From Peribolospora baueri (lineage: Eukaryota; Basidiomycota; Peribolosporomycetes; Peribolosporales; Peribolosporaceae), in NCBI GenBank assembly GCA_029717555.1, contig JAMDHS010000031.1, positions 1-64,000 on the forward strand: a stretch of 64,000 nucleotides of DNA, given 5' to 3'. This document shows positions 23,085 to 35,065 of this stretch, one piece after another. The stretch's first letter is position 1, and each line of letters opens with the position of its first letter. Under the pieces are notes generated by a model. That model saw only the letters and a list, made by a program, of their open reading frames with translations. It made no database searches and had not been told where the DNA came from. The position numbers and the translations under genes are program-made.

Positions 23085-26000
23085 ATGCGTCGCACCGCGG
23101 TGATCGTCGCATCGGCATGGGACGACGATCTCGTCAAGGTCGCCGCCGACGTCGTGCTCAAGCTTGGAGCGCGTATGGATGGCGGCAGAAGCCGTGATGG
23201 GGAGCGAAATGAGCGCGAAGGGGACTCAACCACTGCTGGAACGCAAGAGCGACGAAGCACGTTAAGACCGGAGAAGGAGAGTCAGTACAGGACTGAGTTT
23301 GGCAGATACGTCGATGACGAGTTCGCCCGTAACCTCCTCAGACATGGACTCGATCGGCCGCCCAGCTTGGCACAAAGCCTCGACAACCAGGGAGACAACC
23401 AGCGGGATTTTCTTGGCGCCGACGTTGACTCTTCGTTCGTCAACCGCCTCGTCTCGCCACCTCCGCCTCCACGGCGCTTGTACCCAGTTTCTCTTCCTCG
23501 CATCGACACAAGGCGCGGATCTACCTTACGGGTGTCCTCGGGTTCCGGCCTTCATCTCTCCGCCACGAGTCCTGCGTCCTCAAAGTCCGGGATTTCAAGT
23601 CAAAAGCGAAAGAAGCGGCGCTCGAGAGCCCGCACCAGAGTCATCTGTCTCCACATTTTTGTTCTCCCGCAGCCTGCGCTGCGAGTGAGCCGCGCGCCGG
23701 AATGGGAAGATGCGACCTCGCCGTTTATTGACAAGGCGCGGGAGGCGATAAAAAGGATCAAGGGCCTGGAACGAGGAGCCGGGTGCAAAATCGTGATTAA
23801 GACGGCTCAGCTGGAAACATGGACGAGCGGGAAGAACGAACAGATAGTGCCGGTCAAGATGGACGAGTTGCACGGAGGTATGGGACAGCAGGAGAGCCAG
23901 CTGCAGCGGCGAGGCACCATACGGAGAGCCTCGCACGTAGGCTCGCCAGATCTGCATAATGGCGCTTTCCCCTTCAACTGTCATGGAGACGGCCGTGAGT
24001 CGTGGGAGGCGATCAGGCTCAAGCGGGATGGAACTATCCTCCTTTCTCAGCGACTGGCGGATGCTGGGGACCTTTCGAAGCGCCACGGGATGAAAAAGGT
24101 GAAGCACGTCAGTGGAGCGAAGATGCTAGGCTCCAAGCTCAAGAAAGCCAAGTCCAAAGTGAAGCAGGCCCCTTCGGCGCGATGGCGCCGCTCCGTAGCA
24201 CGCGACGTCCCTTCACCGTTTGCAAACCTCGAGTCTCCTTCCCCTCCTGCCTCCTCCCTCGTCTCACCGTCGTCCGCTCGTGCTGTGATCGGGCGCTTCT
24301 GGCCGACTTGGGCCGCATCCACGGAGAATGGGCTGGCGAAAGCTTATCCTTCGCAACCTCACCACTTTCCCGGTAGTGAAACGGAGCGGAGGGAGCTCTT
24401 CGTCGGCGTGGGTCAGGCGCAGCCAGCGAGGGTATCGGTGTCCAGCGACGTATCGACGCCTGTCGGTTCGTACGGCGATGATATCGCGCGTTCGGCGTCT
24501 TGGTTCGAGTCGACGATGCGGCACGATCTTGAGCGCTCCATCGAGGTCGCCGCTCTAGACCTCACGAACAGGAGCATCTATCGTCGGTCCACCTTGGGGG
24601 CTGGGTCGAAAAGTATCGTGCGCTCAGACGAGGGCGGCACTGACGACGATGAGTGGAACGACGAAGACGAGCCGGTCTCCCCACGTCGACCCGCGTCTCA
24701 GTTGCCATCCCACGTCTCCCGTAGTCACCCGACGTCAATCTCGCCGGTCCTTCTGTCCTCCGCGGATTTGATCGTCCTCGTGGCACCTTCCACTTCGGGC
24801 GACCGTTCAAGGCTGTCTCGAGGCAACTCGCTTGATGAACAGCTCGTGGCGCGACGGACCTGGGGATTTTCCTTGGGCTTTGTCAGCGCCGTTGGGCGAT
24901 ACGTCCTATCAGATGGGGCCAGTCGGGAAGTCAGACTCGAACCTTCGGAGAGTGATTCCCGTGTGCTTGATCCTCGAATGGTCATCTACGTCCCTCCCGA
25001 CATTGTCTCGAATGACGGCCCCAAGGACATGAGCGCGGATCGGACATGGCGCGAGGGGTCGGATGGCGAGCGGAGTCGACCCTTCTCACCCGGGCTAAGC
25101 AAGGAAGCTCGATCTCGACCAAAGTCGGACGTGCCGTCCTTGGCATCTTATTGCACGATCGAAGACGACTACGTCCTCATCCGACCCAGCCATTTCACCG
25201 CAGCCGACGCCACTAAAGCCGATGAGACGACGACGACGCTGCCGTCAGGCATGAAGCTCATCTCAGCTCTGACGGCTTCGGCGAACGCTCGAATGGAACG
25301 TTTGCTAAAGAGCGAACAGCAAGGAGCTTCCGAAGGGCTTCGGCGAGGAGAGATGGCAGGGAACTGGGAAGACGTGAGCCACTCCGAAGATACCCAACTT
25401 GACCCAATGGTTGGGGAGGCTGGCAGACAGCTGGGGAAAGCCACGCCTTCAATGCAACGATGTCAAGGTCAAAGTAGGGCAGGGCCAGGCCATGGACGGT
25501 CCTTCAGCGAAACCAGTTTTGGATCTCCTTACAAGAACAAACCCCTGCCATCACTGCCAAGTAGGACGAGCTCATCCGATATCGTAACCGCGTCTTGCAG
25601 CCGTGAACCGCGGCACAGTCGTTTTCCTCACTCCGCTGGCTTTGGAGCCTCGCAAGGCTGGCCGACCGCGCACTTCGGTCCTTTGCCTTTCTTACCCCAT
25701 TCCACCTATTCGCTCTCGCTATCCGGCCGGTCTCCAGAACAGATCGACCCATTTTCATCATCCGCGGAGGCGGCTTGCTTTGCAACGATGCCGACGCGTG
25801 AGAAAGGCAGTGGAGATGGGAGTCTTCCCTCTTCTTTATCAGCCCTGGAATCCTCAGTCTCGGATTGGGCGCCTGCGTCTACCGCGCCTGCCAGTCTGAT
25901 CAGCGGTGCGGCAGCGTCGAGCCCTCCCGGTCGACCTTGGCGAAATCCCAAGCGGCTACTAGAGCCCCTTGTCGAGGAGTCTCCCTTGTCGACGAGCGAC

Positions 26001-27470
26001 GGTGAAGGGCAAAGCTCGGACACCAAGTTGCCGACCTCTGACGTTCCGGAGAGACGCTTTGTCAGCGTGCAGGTCGTCGACGCCGATGCTATGCAAATCT
26101 TGGAGGCGTGCGGCCAACACTCAACAGAAGAAACACAACCTCGCGCGATGAGCGTGACAAGCTCCCTTACCCGGCAGCATGTCGATCCTGCCATCAGTTC
26201 GAGCCATGAGCTCCCCGGTTTCAGCCCGATCGCCAGAGCTTCTTCAAGATCGTGCATCCTTGGAACTGCTGATGTTGATTCCTCTCCTGGATCTCAAGCC
26301 CCCCAGTCGGCTTCAGGTTCTTGTGTAGCATTGGACCTTGGCCGTGGCTTTACGCCTTTCTCATTCGAAATCGCGGAGCTGGTGGCCTTAATGGAGAAGT
26401 CGTACAGCTCGGGAAAAGAACCGTTCCAGGTCGAGGCGCCGACGAGCCCCCTGCCAAGCGAGCCAGAGCCGCCTTTGGGAGACCATTTGGACTCGCATGT
26501 CCGGCTGGACGTTAGGTCTGGCCAAGAACAGGACGCATTCCTAGCGGCTAGCACAACGCAGCCAGACGCAACGGGGCAAAAACACGCTGAGCATCTGTCA
26601 ACTTTCCAGCCGACGGCGCCAACGAGATCACAAGGCACATGCGCGGCTACGTCGGCCCCACCGAACGATACTTCGGCTGTGCACCCCAGCCCTCTTACCC
26701 GGCGGCCTCTAACCGGTATGACTCGGAGGCCATCTGGGCCGAGACCGCCACTACGCTCGACATCTTCATCGTCGTCGTCTTCGCTCCATCCTCCGGTCGA
26801 TATTCCTTCTCAACGACGGCTCCGCAGATCGCCTTTGTCGATGCTGGCTTCGGATATGAGAAAGTTGGAGGCTACACAATCCTTTCCGCACGAGGCGTCG
26901 CCAGACGACCTGCTCTTCAGGAAGCGCGAGCGGAGCAACAGCAAGGCTACGTCTAACGAATCCACCGGGACCGAGGTTGCCGTGCGGTCTCCCTTGACAA
27001 GGCGCCTGCCCGTGCATCTCACGACCGGCCTTATTCTGCAGGACCGCCCAGCGGTCGAAGAACCCGCTATTTCTCCTCTCTGGTCAGACGCACGCGTGAC
27101 GCTGTCGTCCTCGGAAGTGTACGGTGGATGGCCACGAGACGTCGGCGAGAAGACAGAGGACGGCTTGTCAATCTCGCATTCAACGCTCGAGTCTGATCTG
27201 CAGACTGACTGCTCCATGGTCAATGGCAACGCATCCCGGAGACACTCGAACCCGCCCCCGGTAGCGTCGCCGGTGACGTCAACTGAGCACGCAGTCTTGC
27301 ACGGGATTGTTTCTCGGGAAACTTCGACATCCGGAACGGCGACCACCCTCACCCGCAATAGCAACAGACCCCGAGGCGCCAGGCCGTACATCATGGCTCC
27401 AGTGCGCCCCTCGTCAATGTCGACGACCTCGTCAAGCCGCGAAGATACGGTTCAGCGACTTGCAACTTGA
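23085..27470 (+). CDS. Large intronless Ser/Pro-rich protein of unknown function
   Basis: A single open frame of 1,461 codons from ATG 23085, in a region where almost every other gene is split by introns. I do not recognise a family. The N-terminal third has the most ordered composition: a PPPPPRR stretch at about residue 125, a basic patch (SQKRKKRRSRARTR) near residue 170, then a possible folded segment (about residues 195-320) with strand-like pieces such as CKIVIKTAQLETW and ESWEAIRLKRDGTILLSQ. A Lys-rich stretch follows at about residues 330-360. The rest is Ser/Pro/Thr-rich and probably disordered, with scattered structured-looking pieces (GFSLGFVSAVGRYVLS, RMVIYVPPDIVSN, DDYVLIRPSHF). 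No signal peptide or membrane span. It could be a cytoskeletal, polarity or signalling scaffold, but this is not shown. The frame may continue in another frame past 27450 (see next entry). Confidence 0.75.
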   Translation: MRRTAVIVASAWDDDLVKVAADVVLKLGARMDGGRSRDGERNEREGDSTTAGTQERRSTLRPEKESQYRTEFGRYVDDEFARNLLRHGLDRPPSLAQSLDNQGDNQRDFLGADVDSSFVNRLVSPPPPPRRLYPVSLPRIDTRRGSTLRVSSGSGLHLSATSPASSKSGISSQKRKKRRSRARTRVICLHIFVLPQPALRVSRAPEWEDATSPFIDKAREAIKRIKGLERGAGCKIVIKTAQLETWTSGKNEQIVPVKMDELHGGMGQQESQLQRRGTIRRASHVGSPDLHNGAFPFNCHGDGRESWEAIRLKRDGTILLSQRLADAGDLSKRHGMKKVKHVSGAKMLGSKLKKAKSKVKQAPSARWRRSVARDVPSPFANLESPSPPASSLVSPSSARAVIGRFWPTWAASTENGLAKAYPSQPHHFPGSETERRELFVGVGQAQPARVSVSSDVSTPVGSYGDDIARSASWFESTMRHDLERSIEVAALDLTNRSIYRRSTLGAGSKSIVRSDEGGTDDDEWNDEDEPVSPRRPASQLPSHVSRSHPTSISPVLLSSADLIVLVAPSTSGDRSRLSRGNSLDEQLVARRTWGFSLGFVSAVGRYVLSDGASREVRLEPSESDSRVLDPRMVIYVPPDIVSNDGPKDMSADRTWREGSDGERSRPFSPGLSKEARSRPKSDVPSLASYCTIEDDYVLIRPSHFTAADATKADETTTTLPSGMKLISALTASANARMERLLKSEQQGASEGLRRGEMAGNWEDVSHSEDTQLDPMVGEAGRQLGKATPSMQRCQGQSRAGPGHGRSFSETSFGSPYKNKPLPSLPSRTSSSDIVTASCSREPRHSRFPHSAGFGASQGWPTAHFGPLPFLPHSTYSLSLSGRSPEQIDPFSSSAEAACFATMPTREKGSGDGSLPSSLSALESSVSDWAPASTAPASLISGAAASSPPGRPWRNPKRLLEPLVEESPLSTSDGEGQSSDTKLPTSDVPERRFVSVQVVDADAMQILEACGQHSTEETQPRAMSVTSSLTRQHVDPAISSSHELPGFSPIARASSRSCILGTADVDSSPGSQAPQSASGSCVALDLGRGFTPFSFEIAELVALMEKSYSSGKEPFQVEAPTSPLPSEPEPPLGDHLDSHVRLDVRSGQEQDAFLAASTTQPDATGQKHAEHLSTFQPTAPTRSQGTCAATSAPPNDTSAVHPSPLTRRPLTGMTRRPSGPRPPLRSTSSSSSSSLHPPVDIPSQRRLRRSPLSMLASDMRKLEATQSFPHEASPDDLLFRKRERSNSKATSNESTGTEVAVRSPLTRRLPVHLTTGLILQDRPAVEEPAISPLWSDARVTLSSSEVYGGWPRDVGEKTEDGLSISHSTLESDLQTDCSMVNGNASRRHSNPPPVASPVTSTEHAVLHGIVSRETSTSGTATTLTRNSNRPRGARPYIMAPVRPSSMSTTSSSREDTVQRLAT

Positions 27471-27885
27471 GGTGCACCTAGATCGCGGTTCTCCCGGACC
27501 ACCAAGCTCATCCGATCCTTCCTCCTCAGCCGGAATTGAGACACGTTCGACCGTTCCAAGCCGTGCCCTCACCGATATGGCAGAGGTGGCAAGCCTAGTC
27601 GTTCCCCAGAATGCAAGCCCAGATGCGGATCCGCCGTTTAGACAACCGGGACTTTCGCATGTCCATTCCTCCGAAACACTACTTCTCGGTGCCGGAGGGG
27701 GGACGGCTCGCGAGGCCAACGACGACAAGTCTATAGGAGGATCTCATCATACGCTCTCTCCTTCGGGCAGCTCGACGCCTGATCGTCTCCTCCACCTGCC
27801 AAAGGTTGGTACCCCTGATAGCTTCCTGTACAGTTCGTCATTATCGACGTTGGCCCCAGGGCGCCGGAAAGTGCTACCGACTTGA
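27307..27885 (+). other. Second open frame overlapping the 3' end of the large ORF
   Basis: In a different frame, an open stretch runs past the stop of the 1,461-codon ORF to 27885. From about 27450 on its composition (Ser/Pro/Thr/Gly-rich, ending in SDGRRKVLPT-like GRRKVLPT) resembles the C-terminal half of the large protein. It may be its true C-terminus, reached by an unseen splice or a frame change near 27450, or it may be chance. No matching donor and acceptor pair was found. Confidence 0.3.
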
Positions 27886-28161
27886 ATCGTCTCGCTTGCG
27901 GAGAAAAGCGGGTTGGAAGTCAAGTACTTCGCTCGTCTATCACCCTAATGGCCAGACGGGCCTTTGAACTCCTGCCATCGTTATGCTCTTTCGTCCTCCA
28001 GATATCCCGCATCCCGCTTTTGCATGTATACCTATCAGCTCGCTTTGTATGCAAACCTCATAAGAAATCACGTCTGTTTGCGAAAACGAACTTGTTGTCG
28101 ATTGAATCGAGTTACTATCTGTGCCATCGGAAGACAGGACTTGGATCGACAAGAGAGCCTG
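27886..28161. other. Convergent intergenic spacer
   Basis: It lies between the large orphan ORF (plus) and the NRDE2-like gene (minus). It is relatively AT-richer than the flanks. Nothing is recognisable in it. Confidence 0.5.
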
Positions 28162-31100
28162 TCAATAAGGCAACAGTCTCTGCCTTTCCCTGAACTCTCT
28201 CTCGCCTTCACTGTCCTCCGCACCCTCGCCGGCTTCCCGGTCTTCATCAGTCTCTTCCGCTCCTGATGAAGTTTCTTCTTCCCAGCCCTCCAAGAGGGGC
28301 TCCAAGTCGACATGTACCCTCAGTTCCTTTTCGCCCAGCATGTCGTGGAGCGAGCGCAGCTCCGAGCTCGTGAACGTGCCGAGAAGGGGAGGGGAGAAGG
28401 GAAGAATATAGAGTTCTAGGGACGTTGGTATCGAGATGGAAGCCAGAAAGATTAATTGGGATGCCGCCATGTGACGTTGGGTGGTACGAAAACCCGGCCG
28501 GCCAGGACCTCACCTTTGCACCACGGACACTCGCGGATGGCTCGGTAGATCAAGCTTTTGGCACGTGTCAGATGGCCTTGACGCGTTTCAAAGTCTATGT
28601 AGAGCTTCCATACCTCCACTGAAGATTGGACCCTATGCGTCATCGAGCATTGAAAAGAAAGAGATAGGAGAGGCCGGGCGACAGCGTCAGAAATCTTGCG
28701 TAGCCCGCCCGAGCCAGCAGGTCCCGCGGTCTCGACAGTGGTTATGATGGCAGTACTCACCCGCGCTCTTCCACAGCCCTTTCGAACAAGCTCCTGACTG
28801 CGCTCTCGTTAAAACGGTACTGGTCGAGGTGAAGCTCTGCGTAAATGGCGAAAAGCCAAGCCCTGCTGCTCGCGCCCTTCCGCCTGCCGTCGCCACCGCT
28901 CGTATCCATTTCTTGCGCCTTGGTCCTGGCCAACACTCTTTCCTCCAACACCCGTCTCACCCGGCCCTGGACCTTGGTCTTGAGCTCGTTGAAGGCGAAC
29001 AAGCTCAGGAACGCCATGTTGTCGGGGAAGAGGACGATGGCGCGTTCGAGCACGTCGCGCAAGAGGGCTGGACGGAAAGACACGGGCTGCAGAGACGTCG
29101 TGTGTCGGAAGAGAAGTTTGACGTAGGCCATAAATGCCTCCTCCGTCTCAATGCCGGCTGGAATTTCAAGAGTCGACAATGAGCGCAGTCGAGTCTCGTA
29201 CACATCGCAGGCGGCAGGAAGGCCATTAGTGAGGTACTCTAAGAGAGCTGAGCAAAACACGACGTGTCCGGCGTGCCGTGAAAGCGAGTAGGATGTTGTC
29301 TGCGAGGTGAATCCGGCGAGACGACTCTGAAATCTCTGTCTTGCTTTCAAAAGCTGCACGGCCGAAGGCTGGGCCGGATTGTCGCTAAGGAGGTCGTCTT
29401 CAGAGGAATAAATCCCCATATGGAATCAGCTTTCTCGTCCAAGCACTTACAAAGAGGTGAATCGCCGTGGCTCACCATAAGACCCGGCGTCGTCCACTCC
29501 GCTGGCGGCGACCAAAATCGCCCTAGCGCTGCTCTCGCGACCCTCTTCCCACTCCATTTCCGCCCAGACCCGCCAGAGCGCTGGCTCGTCGGCTCGCTTC
29601 TCCTCCGAGAATTGCCGGGACATGGACAACGCGGTGGCGTAGACGGTTCGAGCTCCTTGAAGCTTGCCGGCCTGTCGCTCGAGCCTTGCGTAGGCGTCCC
29701 ATAGGAGCAGGTCTTGTCGAGACGTCTTGAGAAGACGCTTCGCAAGCTTGACCGCCCTGTGACGTCCAAGGCAGGAATCAGGACGGCGGAACCGTACGGA
29801 CCGACGAGAAGGTGCCAGACGACTCACCCCTTTGAGCCGACGGACGCTTCAAACGACAAGTAGGATAGGTCGAAGAAAGGCTCTTGAATGAATGGACGCA
29901 GCTGCTCAAACACATTCCTTCCAAGGCATGCAATGAAGACAGGCAGAAAGAACGTTTCGCCAGTTTTGAGCCAACGAGCGACGGAGAGCTGATGGCCGGC
30001 GGCATAAAGCTCACCTTGCGAACGGGACGTTGACGGTGGCCAAGTCGTCTCTCGTAACGTCCGAGAACCACGGCGTCGGTGATTTTGATGCGATGAGGGT
30101 GTCCACGGCGGTGGGCCAACCCTTGATCGGGCACTCCCACGGTGCCTCCATGCCGCTCTTTCTCTCTCTTTCCATCGGCTCGCCGTCGATGATCTCCCAA
30201 CTCTTGCCTCCTTCGTCTCTGGCCGACCAGAACCGCCGAGAGAGTTGGTGGTTGTACGCCATGGAGGAATGGAGGAAGGCGTCCGTCGTGAACGGCGTCG
30301 TGGTCGGCATCTCCGGAGGAGTGAAGGGCAGGTTGAGAAAGGCGAGCAAGGCGTAGACGAGATGGAGTCGCGGATAGTAGCCGTGCAGTGGGAAGAGCAA
30401 GGAAGCGATGTCGGTGAAGAGAACGGTGCGGTAGGGATCATCTGTCTCGTCATCAATGTCATTGGCGGAGGAGGGCAAGAAAGAGGTCGTGGACCGGGCG
30501 CGTTCGGATGCGGCCCATCGCTCGAACGGGTTGCCGGAAGATACCTCGGCGACTTCCTCGCCCGGCTTGATGGTCGCTTGAGAGGCCGCGTCCCGAGAGG
30601 CAGAGTCATCGTCGCCGCCCTCTTCCCACGCTGCCCATCCCTTCGAGCCTTGCTCGCCGACTCTAGGTCGTTCGGCATTCCAAAACCGCTCTAGGCTTTC
30701 CAGCAAAGCCTCCCTCCACTTTCGGTCTTCCTCCAAACGAGCGTCCGGGCCAGAGTCGGGTACGTATGGTGCGAGTAGGGCTCTAGGCCGGAAAAAGTTG
30801 AGCTCGATAAGTCCCTGCATGAGAGCGATCGCCCTTTCCACATAGCCTGAGCACACAAGCATCACGAGTGAGCTCCAAAGCACAAAATCCATAACGGAGG
30901 GAGGGGGGCGAGACTGACCAGCTTCTTTGAGCATCAAAGCACATCGCACGAGGAGGTAGATCATATTTTCTTCCAGTGTATCCCGGCCTGTTTGCAAACA
31001 GAAATGCCGCGCGTATCAGAGAGCCGCCTACGAGTAGTCCAACCGGGCCGAGTCCCAAACTCACTCGGTGAGGCCCACTGCTCTGCGCCGGCGCGATCTC

Positions 31101-32924
31101 TGAGCTTGCCAATGGCGTCGGCAAAGGTGGCCACGACGGCGTCGACGGCAAAAATGGACCAATCGGTCTGCTTCCACCCGACCCATTCGATCCAAAGCTC
31201 GACGATTTCCGGATGTTCGTCCAACGCGCGGTCCCATTCCTCGTTCAATTTGGACGCGTCCCACAAGCCCGAAGAGGACGCCTCGCGGAGTCTGGCTAGA
31301 ACGAGCACGGGCGAATTGGCGTTGGAAGGGTGGGCGGAGAGGGCGCGTGTGAAGACGTCGAGCTTGATCTCGGCGGCGGCTCGGCGCTTAACCGCTCTTC
31401 TCGCCCTAGCGCCCTCGGTGGTCGTCCTCTTGGCTGCCTTGATGGCCGCCTTACCGCCCTTGTCGGCAGCCAAGCGATCTCCGCCGGAATCTTCGCTGAA
31501 CGAGACGTCGATGATTTCGTCCTGCAAGCGGGCAAGCTCCAACCACGCTTGGACGTCCCCGGGGTCTTCCTTGAGCCTTCGATCCAGGTCACGGTTTCTC
31601 CGCCGTAGAATCTCGTCCCAGCTCTCTCCTTCCTCTTCCTCGCTCTTCTCCGCGTCGCTCTCCGTATCGGAGACAAGCTCTCCAGGTCTCACCACGCCCG
31701 CTATGGACCTATACTCCTGCCCTTCTTCGTGTTCCATCCGTTGGAGAGAGCGAGAGCTCGTAGGAAGGGAGATGAAATCTTGCGCGGGGGACGAGGATCG
31801 GGTGTGGTCCGCTCTCTTGTCAAGACGGACTCGTCGGACGGCTGTGGAATGCGCACGCCATCTTTCCTTTGGATCGATGTATCGGAACACCTGCCGATCG
31901 ATGGACACGCACAAAGACGAAAAGCGGCGGGTGAGCGGAAGCGGGGAACGATGTGGACCGACAGAGTCGTGCTTCGCCGTGACTCACCCTCTTGCCTCCT
32001 TTGACAACCTCGAGCCCGTTACCAGTCTTGGAAGTCTCCTTTGTGATTCTCATACCATCATCGAGGCCCACCACGCGGCCTTGTCCAAGACGATGATATC
32101 TAGGTACCTTGTACCGGTCCAGCGCTCCGTATCGAATATTCAGCTCATCGCCGCGGTTGTCGACGTAGAAGATGGTCGCGTCGGCAGAGATGGCGGACCT
32201 AGTGAGAGATGACGTCGAAGGAGGCCGGCTGGAAGTGGAAGTGGGCGAGAGAGGATGCCGTGCACGGTCTCGAGAGCGTGATCGGTGGCGATGGGATTGC
32301 TGGAAAAAAGGGCGACGATGACGTAGTTGTACGGGTCAAGCTCAAAGAGCGTTTCTTGGTTCTTCGCGATGGCAGCTCACCTTGCGCTCTTCCCTTTCCC
32401 GTCTCCCCCCGCTGGAGTGCCTCTGCCTCGCCGTACCTCGCTCTCCTTCTCTAGAACTGGATCGACTCCGCTTGTGTGACCTGCTCTCCCCCTCCCTGCG
32501 CTCCTTCACTGGCCGGGACGACGTGTGATGGCGAGAACGGTAGTCGTGAGAGCTGTAGCGCACCGCGTCGTTCCCCCCATCGTCCCGCCGTCTTGACGGC
32601 CGCTCTGCTCGCTCCACCGCCTTGCCCTTTCCATGTCGTCGCGCCTTGTCCTCCTCAGCTGCGGGGTCAAAAGAAGAAAAGGATGGAGGGAGGATACGAG
32701 GGCGGGGCTGCGCGTCCGTCTCCGTCAGCCGGACGTGTTCGCCGGCAGCGACGACGGGCCTGAAGGAGGAGAAAGAAGGCGCGATTTTGGTCCGTGAGGA
32801 CTGGACAAAAGGACAAGCAAGGGACGCAAGTACGCGCGTCGTCAGCGCCGAGACGAAAAGCAAAAGCGAGACAAACCGTTCTGACATGGTGACCCACCTC
32901 TGCTCTGTCGCCTTCGTCTGCCAT
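28162..32924 (-). CDS. NRDE2: NRDE2-like nuclear RNA-silencing/RNA-surveillance factor
   Basis: Multi-exon, about 1,100 residues. Exon 1 (ATG 32924) gives MADEGDRAE, then a GTGGGT donor. The next exon begins SSRTKIAPSFSSFRP, followed by an Arg/Ser/Glu-rich region (SRSHKRSRSSSREGERG). This N-terminal 'FxSF plus RS-like' layout is usual for NRDE2. Then come YRSIAGVVRPGE, an acidic stretch, LDRRLKEDPGDVQAWLELAR, and a chain of HAT/TPR-like helical repeats: LVLARLREASSSGLWD, EHPEIVELWIEWVGWKQ, ENMIYLLVRCALMLKEAG, LWSSLVMLVCSGYVERAIAL, LLLWDAYARLERQAGKLQGA, LWRVWAEMEWEEG. It ends LHDMLGEKELRVHVDLEPLL and an acidic tail, with the stop at 28162-28164. NRDE2 proteins (fission yeast Nrl1) bind the Mtr4/Mtl1 helicase and act in nuclear RNAi, intron handling and genome stability. 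The assignment is firm by overall architecture; not every splice site was placed. Confidence 0.87.
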
Positions 32925-35065
32925 ATCCTTCGTCCTGAGATGCGGCCAACGTCGATCGGAAGGGGGGAAGAGCGCGTGTGAGAAGATCGTCGGTCAGTGG
33001 TTAGGATGGAGAGCGGTAGCGCACGGGCGTGCTGCGGCAATGTGATCGGGGAGATGGGATGGAAGCGATCCATTCATCCATCATCGACTTTCTCCTCCAT
33101 TCGATATTCGATTCAATCACATGGATGCCTTCTCACGCGCGCCCGAGCCGGGCAGATCGTCACCCTATCTATCCAACGACCCTTGTCCCGGTCTCCACAG
33201 GGACGACCTGGGCGGGTGGCGGGCGGCGGGCGACTGGGGCGCAGCGTGTTTGGGTCCTCATCCAGCTGAAGCATTATTCCGTGTGCCAGGGTCCTGAAAT
33301 CTCTATCGACGGCTGCGGTAACTGCGGTGATGTCGGCTCTGCCTACCGCAAGAAGTCGCGGGCCACTGCGGCGACCGGCGGCGAGCGAAGTTTGGTTGAA
33401 AAACTGGCTGGGACCATTTATTTCGCGCAATTGCTTTGCGGCTACTAACCCTGTTTTATAAATGCCGACTGCGGCAAGGGCGATGTTCGCTGCCTTGTTG
33501 AATTGGCGCTGGTTTTGGGCAGGCATAGAAGGGAAGGGATTCGATTGCATTTTCATCCAACAAAATAGATATAGACATGCTTTGGAGGGGGACGATCGGC
33601 AGAGGCCATGGTCAGAAGACGAGAACTAGCGGACGTCGTTGCCGTTGTGAGCGGAGACGGGACGGGGGTCGTTGTTGACCGTCGCCGTCGTATGCTCCGA
33701 CGTCTTCGGCGAGACGTTTCGGGAAAGCAGTCAAGGTCGAGGTGGTACGGGGGAGCCGGTGTTTGCTCAGCGAGCGTTACGTCCGACGGCCGTCGATGAG
33801 GAGGGGGAAATCGCATTGAGTCTGAATCACGGACGGGGCTACGAGCGGGACCTTGGGCAAAGTATGTGTCGGAGACGCCGTCCCACTTGTCGGCCGGCCC
33901 ACGCTCGTTCGTCCGCAAGGTGTGTCCGTGGGACGGCGGAATGGTGGGATGAAATTGGGGTTAAGATTCGACGCAAACGTTCTGTCGTTCTCTTTGTGTC
34001 TCATACAGGATGAAAGGAAGAAGAGGTGAAGTGAGCGAGGTGAGCGAGGCGGGCGAGGAGGATGAAAAAGGGGAACGGGAGTGGAAGTGGAGCTGGTACT
34101 GGAAGTATAACTGGAAACTGGAGCTGGAGCTCGCCGCTGTCCTGTGGCCCGCAGCGAGTCCGGAAGTGGGTTCGGGTCGGGCTGGAGTGGAAGAAAGGAA
34201 GTGGAAGTGGAAGTGGAAGTGAAGTGAAACAGAAACTGAATCCGGCGGTGCGACTCGGACGGACGACCGACGAGGTGAGACAGCAGGGCGTCGAGGTCGA
34301 CAAGCTTGGCCGACGGACGAGCGAGACCCGAAGGAGCGGCGCGGACGAGCGAGCGAGCGATGGACTGAGCTAAGCTGAGCGGTGTTTGCCTCGACCGTGA
34401 CTGTGATTGTGACCGTCATCATCGTCGCTTCGCATCGCATCGCATCGCCGTCGCTATCGCCGTCGCCGTCCTCGTCGTACGCACGCTTGCTTGCCTGCTT
34501 GCTTGCTTGCCTCACTCCCTACTCGCCCAGCCTTGGCCTCGCTCGCGCTGTCCAAGCGCACCCGTCCGGTGGCTCCCTCGGTCCGGTCGGTTGGTTGGTT
34601 GGTTGGTTGTTTGGTCGGTCGTTCGCCGCCCGCGCTCGCCGGTCGACGTCCCGCTCCGTCTGCCGCTGATCGTTGACCATCGATCGTCCCCACCTGCGCC
34701 GATACGAGACAAGACCAAGCCTCCATCCCCTCCGACCCTGCGAGGCGGCCTGCTCCGCTGTTCTTGGGTGCTCGCAACCGTCGTCTCCTCCTCTCGTGCC
34801 CTCTCCTTCGCCTCTCCCTCGGTTTCATCCGTCCGCCGGGGACAAGCTCGGCGCCAGCTGGCTCTAGTCGGGTACAAACCCTAACAAGGCCATCCATCGT
34901 CTGTCGTCGTCGTCGGCCGTCCTTCTCCTCCTCGCTCCTCGTCCATCATCATCCCAACCACCTCTCAAGGCCATCCTCCATTCCCACCCTTGTCTTCATC
35001 TCCTCCTCCATCTCAACCACACCCCCACCACCTCATCTCACCCCCCATCGCCTCCTCCCGTCCCC
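32925..35065. other. Divergent 2.1-kb region with low-complexity DNA
   Basis: It separates the divergent NRDE2-like and velvet genes. It contains a GGAAGTGGAAGTGG-type run (about 34060-34220), GCATC/GTCGC runs (34430-34475), GCTTGCTTGC runs (34487-34513) and GGTTGGTTGG runs (34588-34610). The last part, 34,400-35,065, is pyrimidine-rich and is the probable long leader of the velvet gene. Confidence 0.5.
33113..33556 (-). CDS. Doubtful small protein, first exon only convincing
   Basis: From ATG 33556 the frame begins MKMQSNPFPSMPAQNQRQFN, then KAANIALAAVGIYKT, a short hydrophobic helix that would suit a small mitochondrial or other membrane-associated protein. A GTTAGT donor lies just after this, so the remainder of the 147-codon frame may be intron. 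I recognise no family. It sits upstream of the NRDE2-like gene on the same strand. Confidence 0.25.
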   Translation of the reverse strand: MKMQSNPFPSMPAQNQRQFNKAANIALAAVGIYKTGLVAAKQLREINGPSQFFNQTSLAAGRRSGPRLLAVGRADITAVTAAVDRDFRTLAHGIMLQLDEDPNTLRPSRPPPATRPGRPCGDRDKGRWIDRVTICPARARVRRHPCD

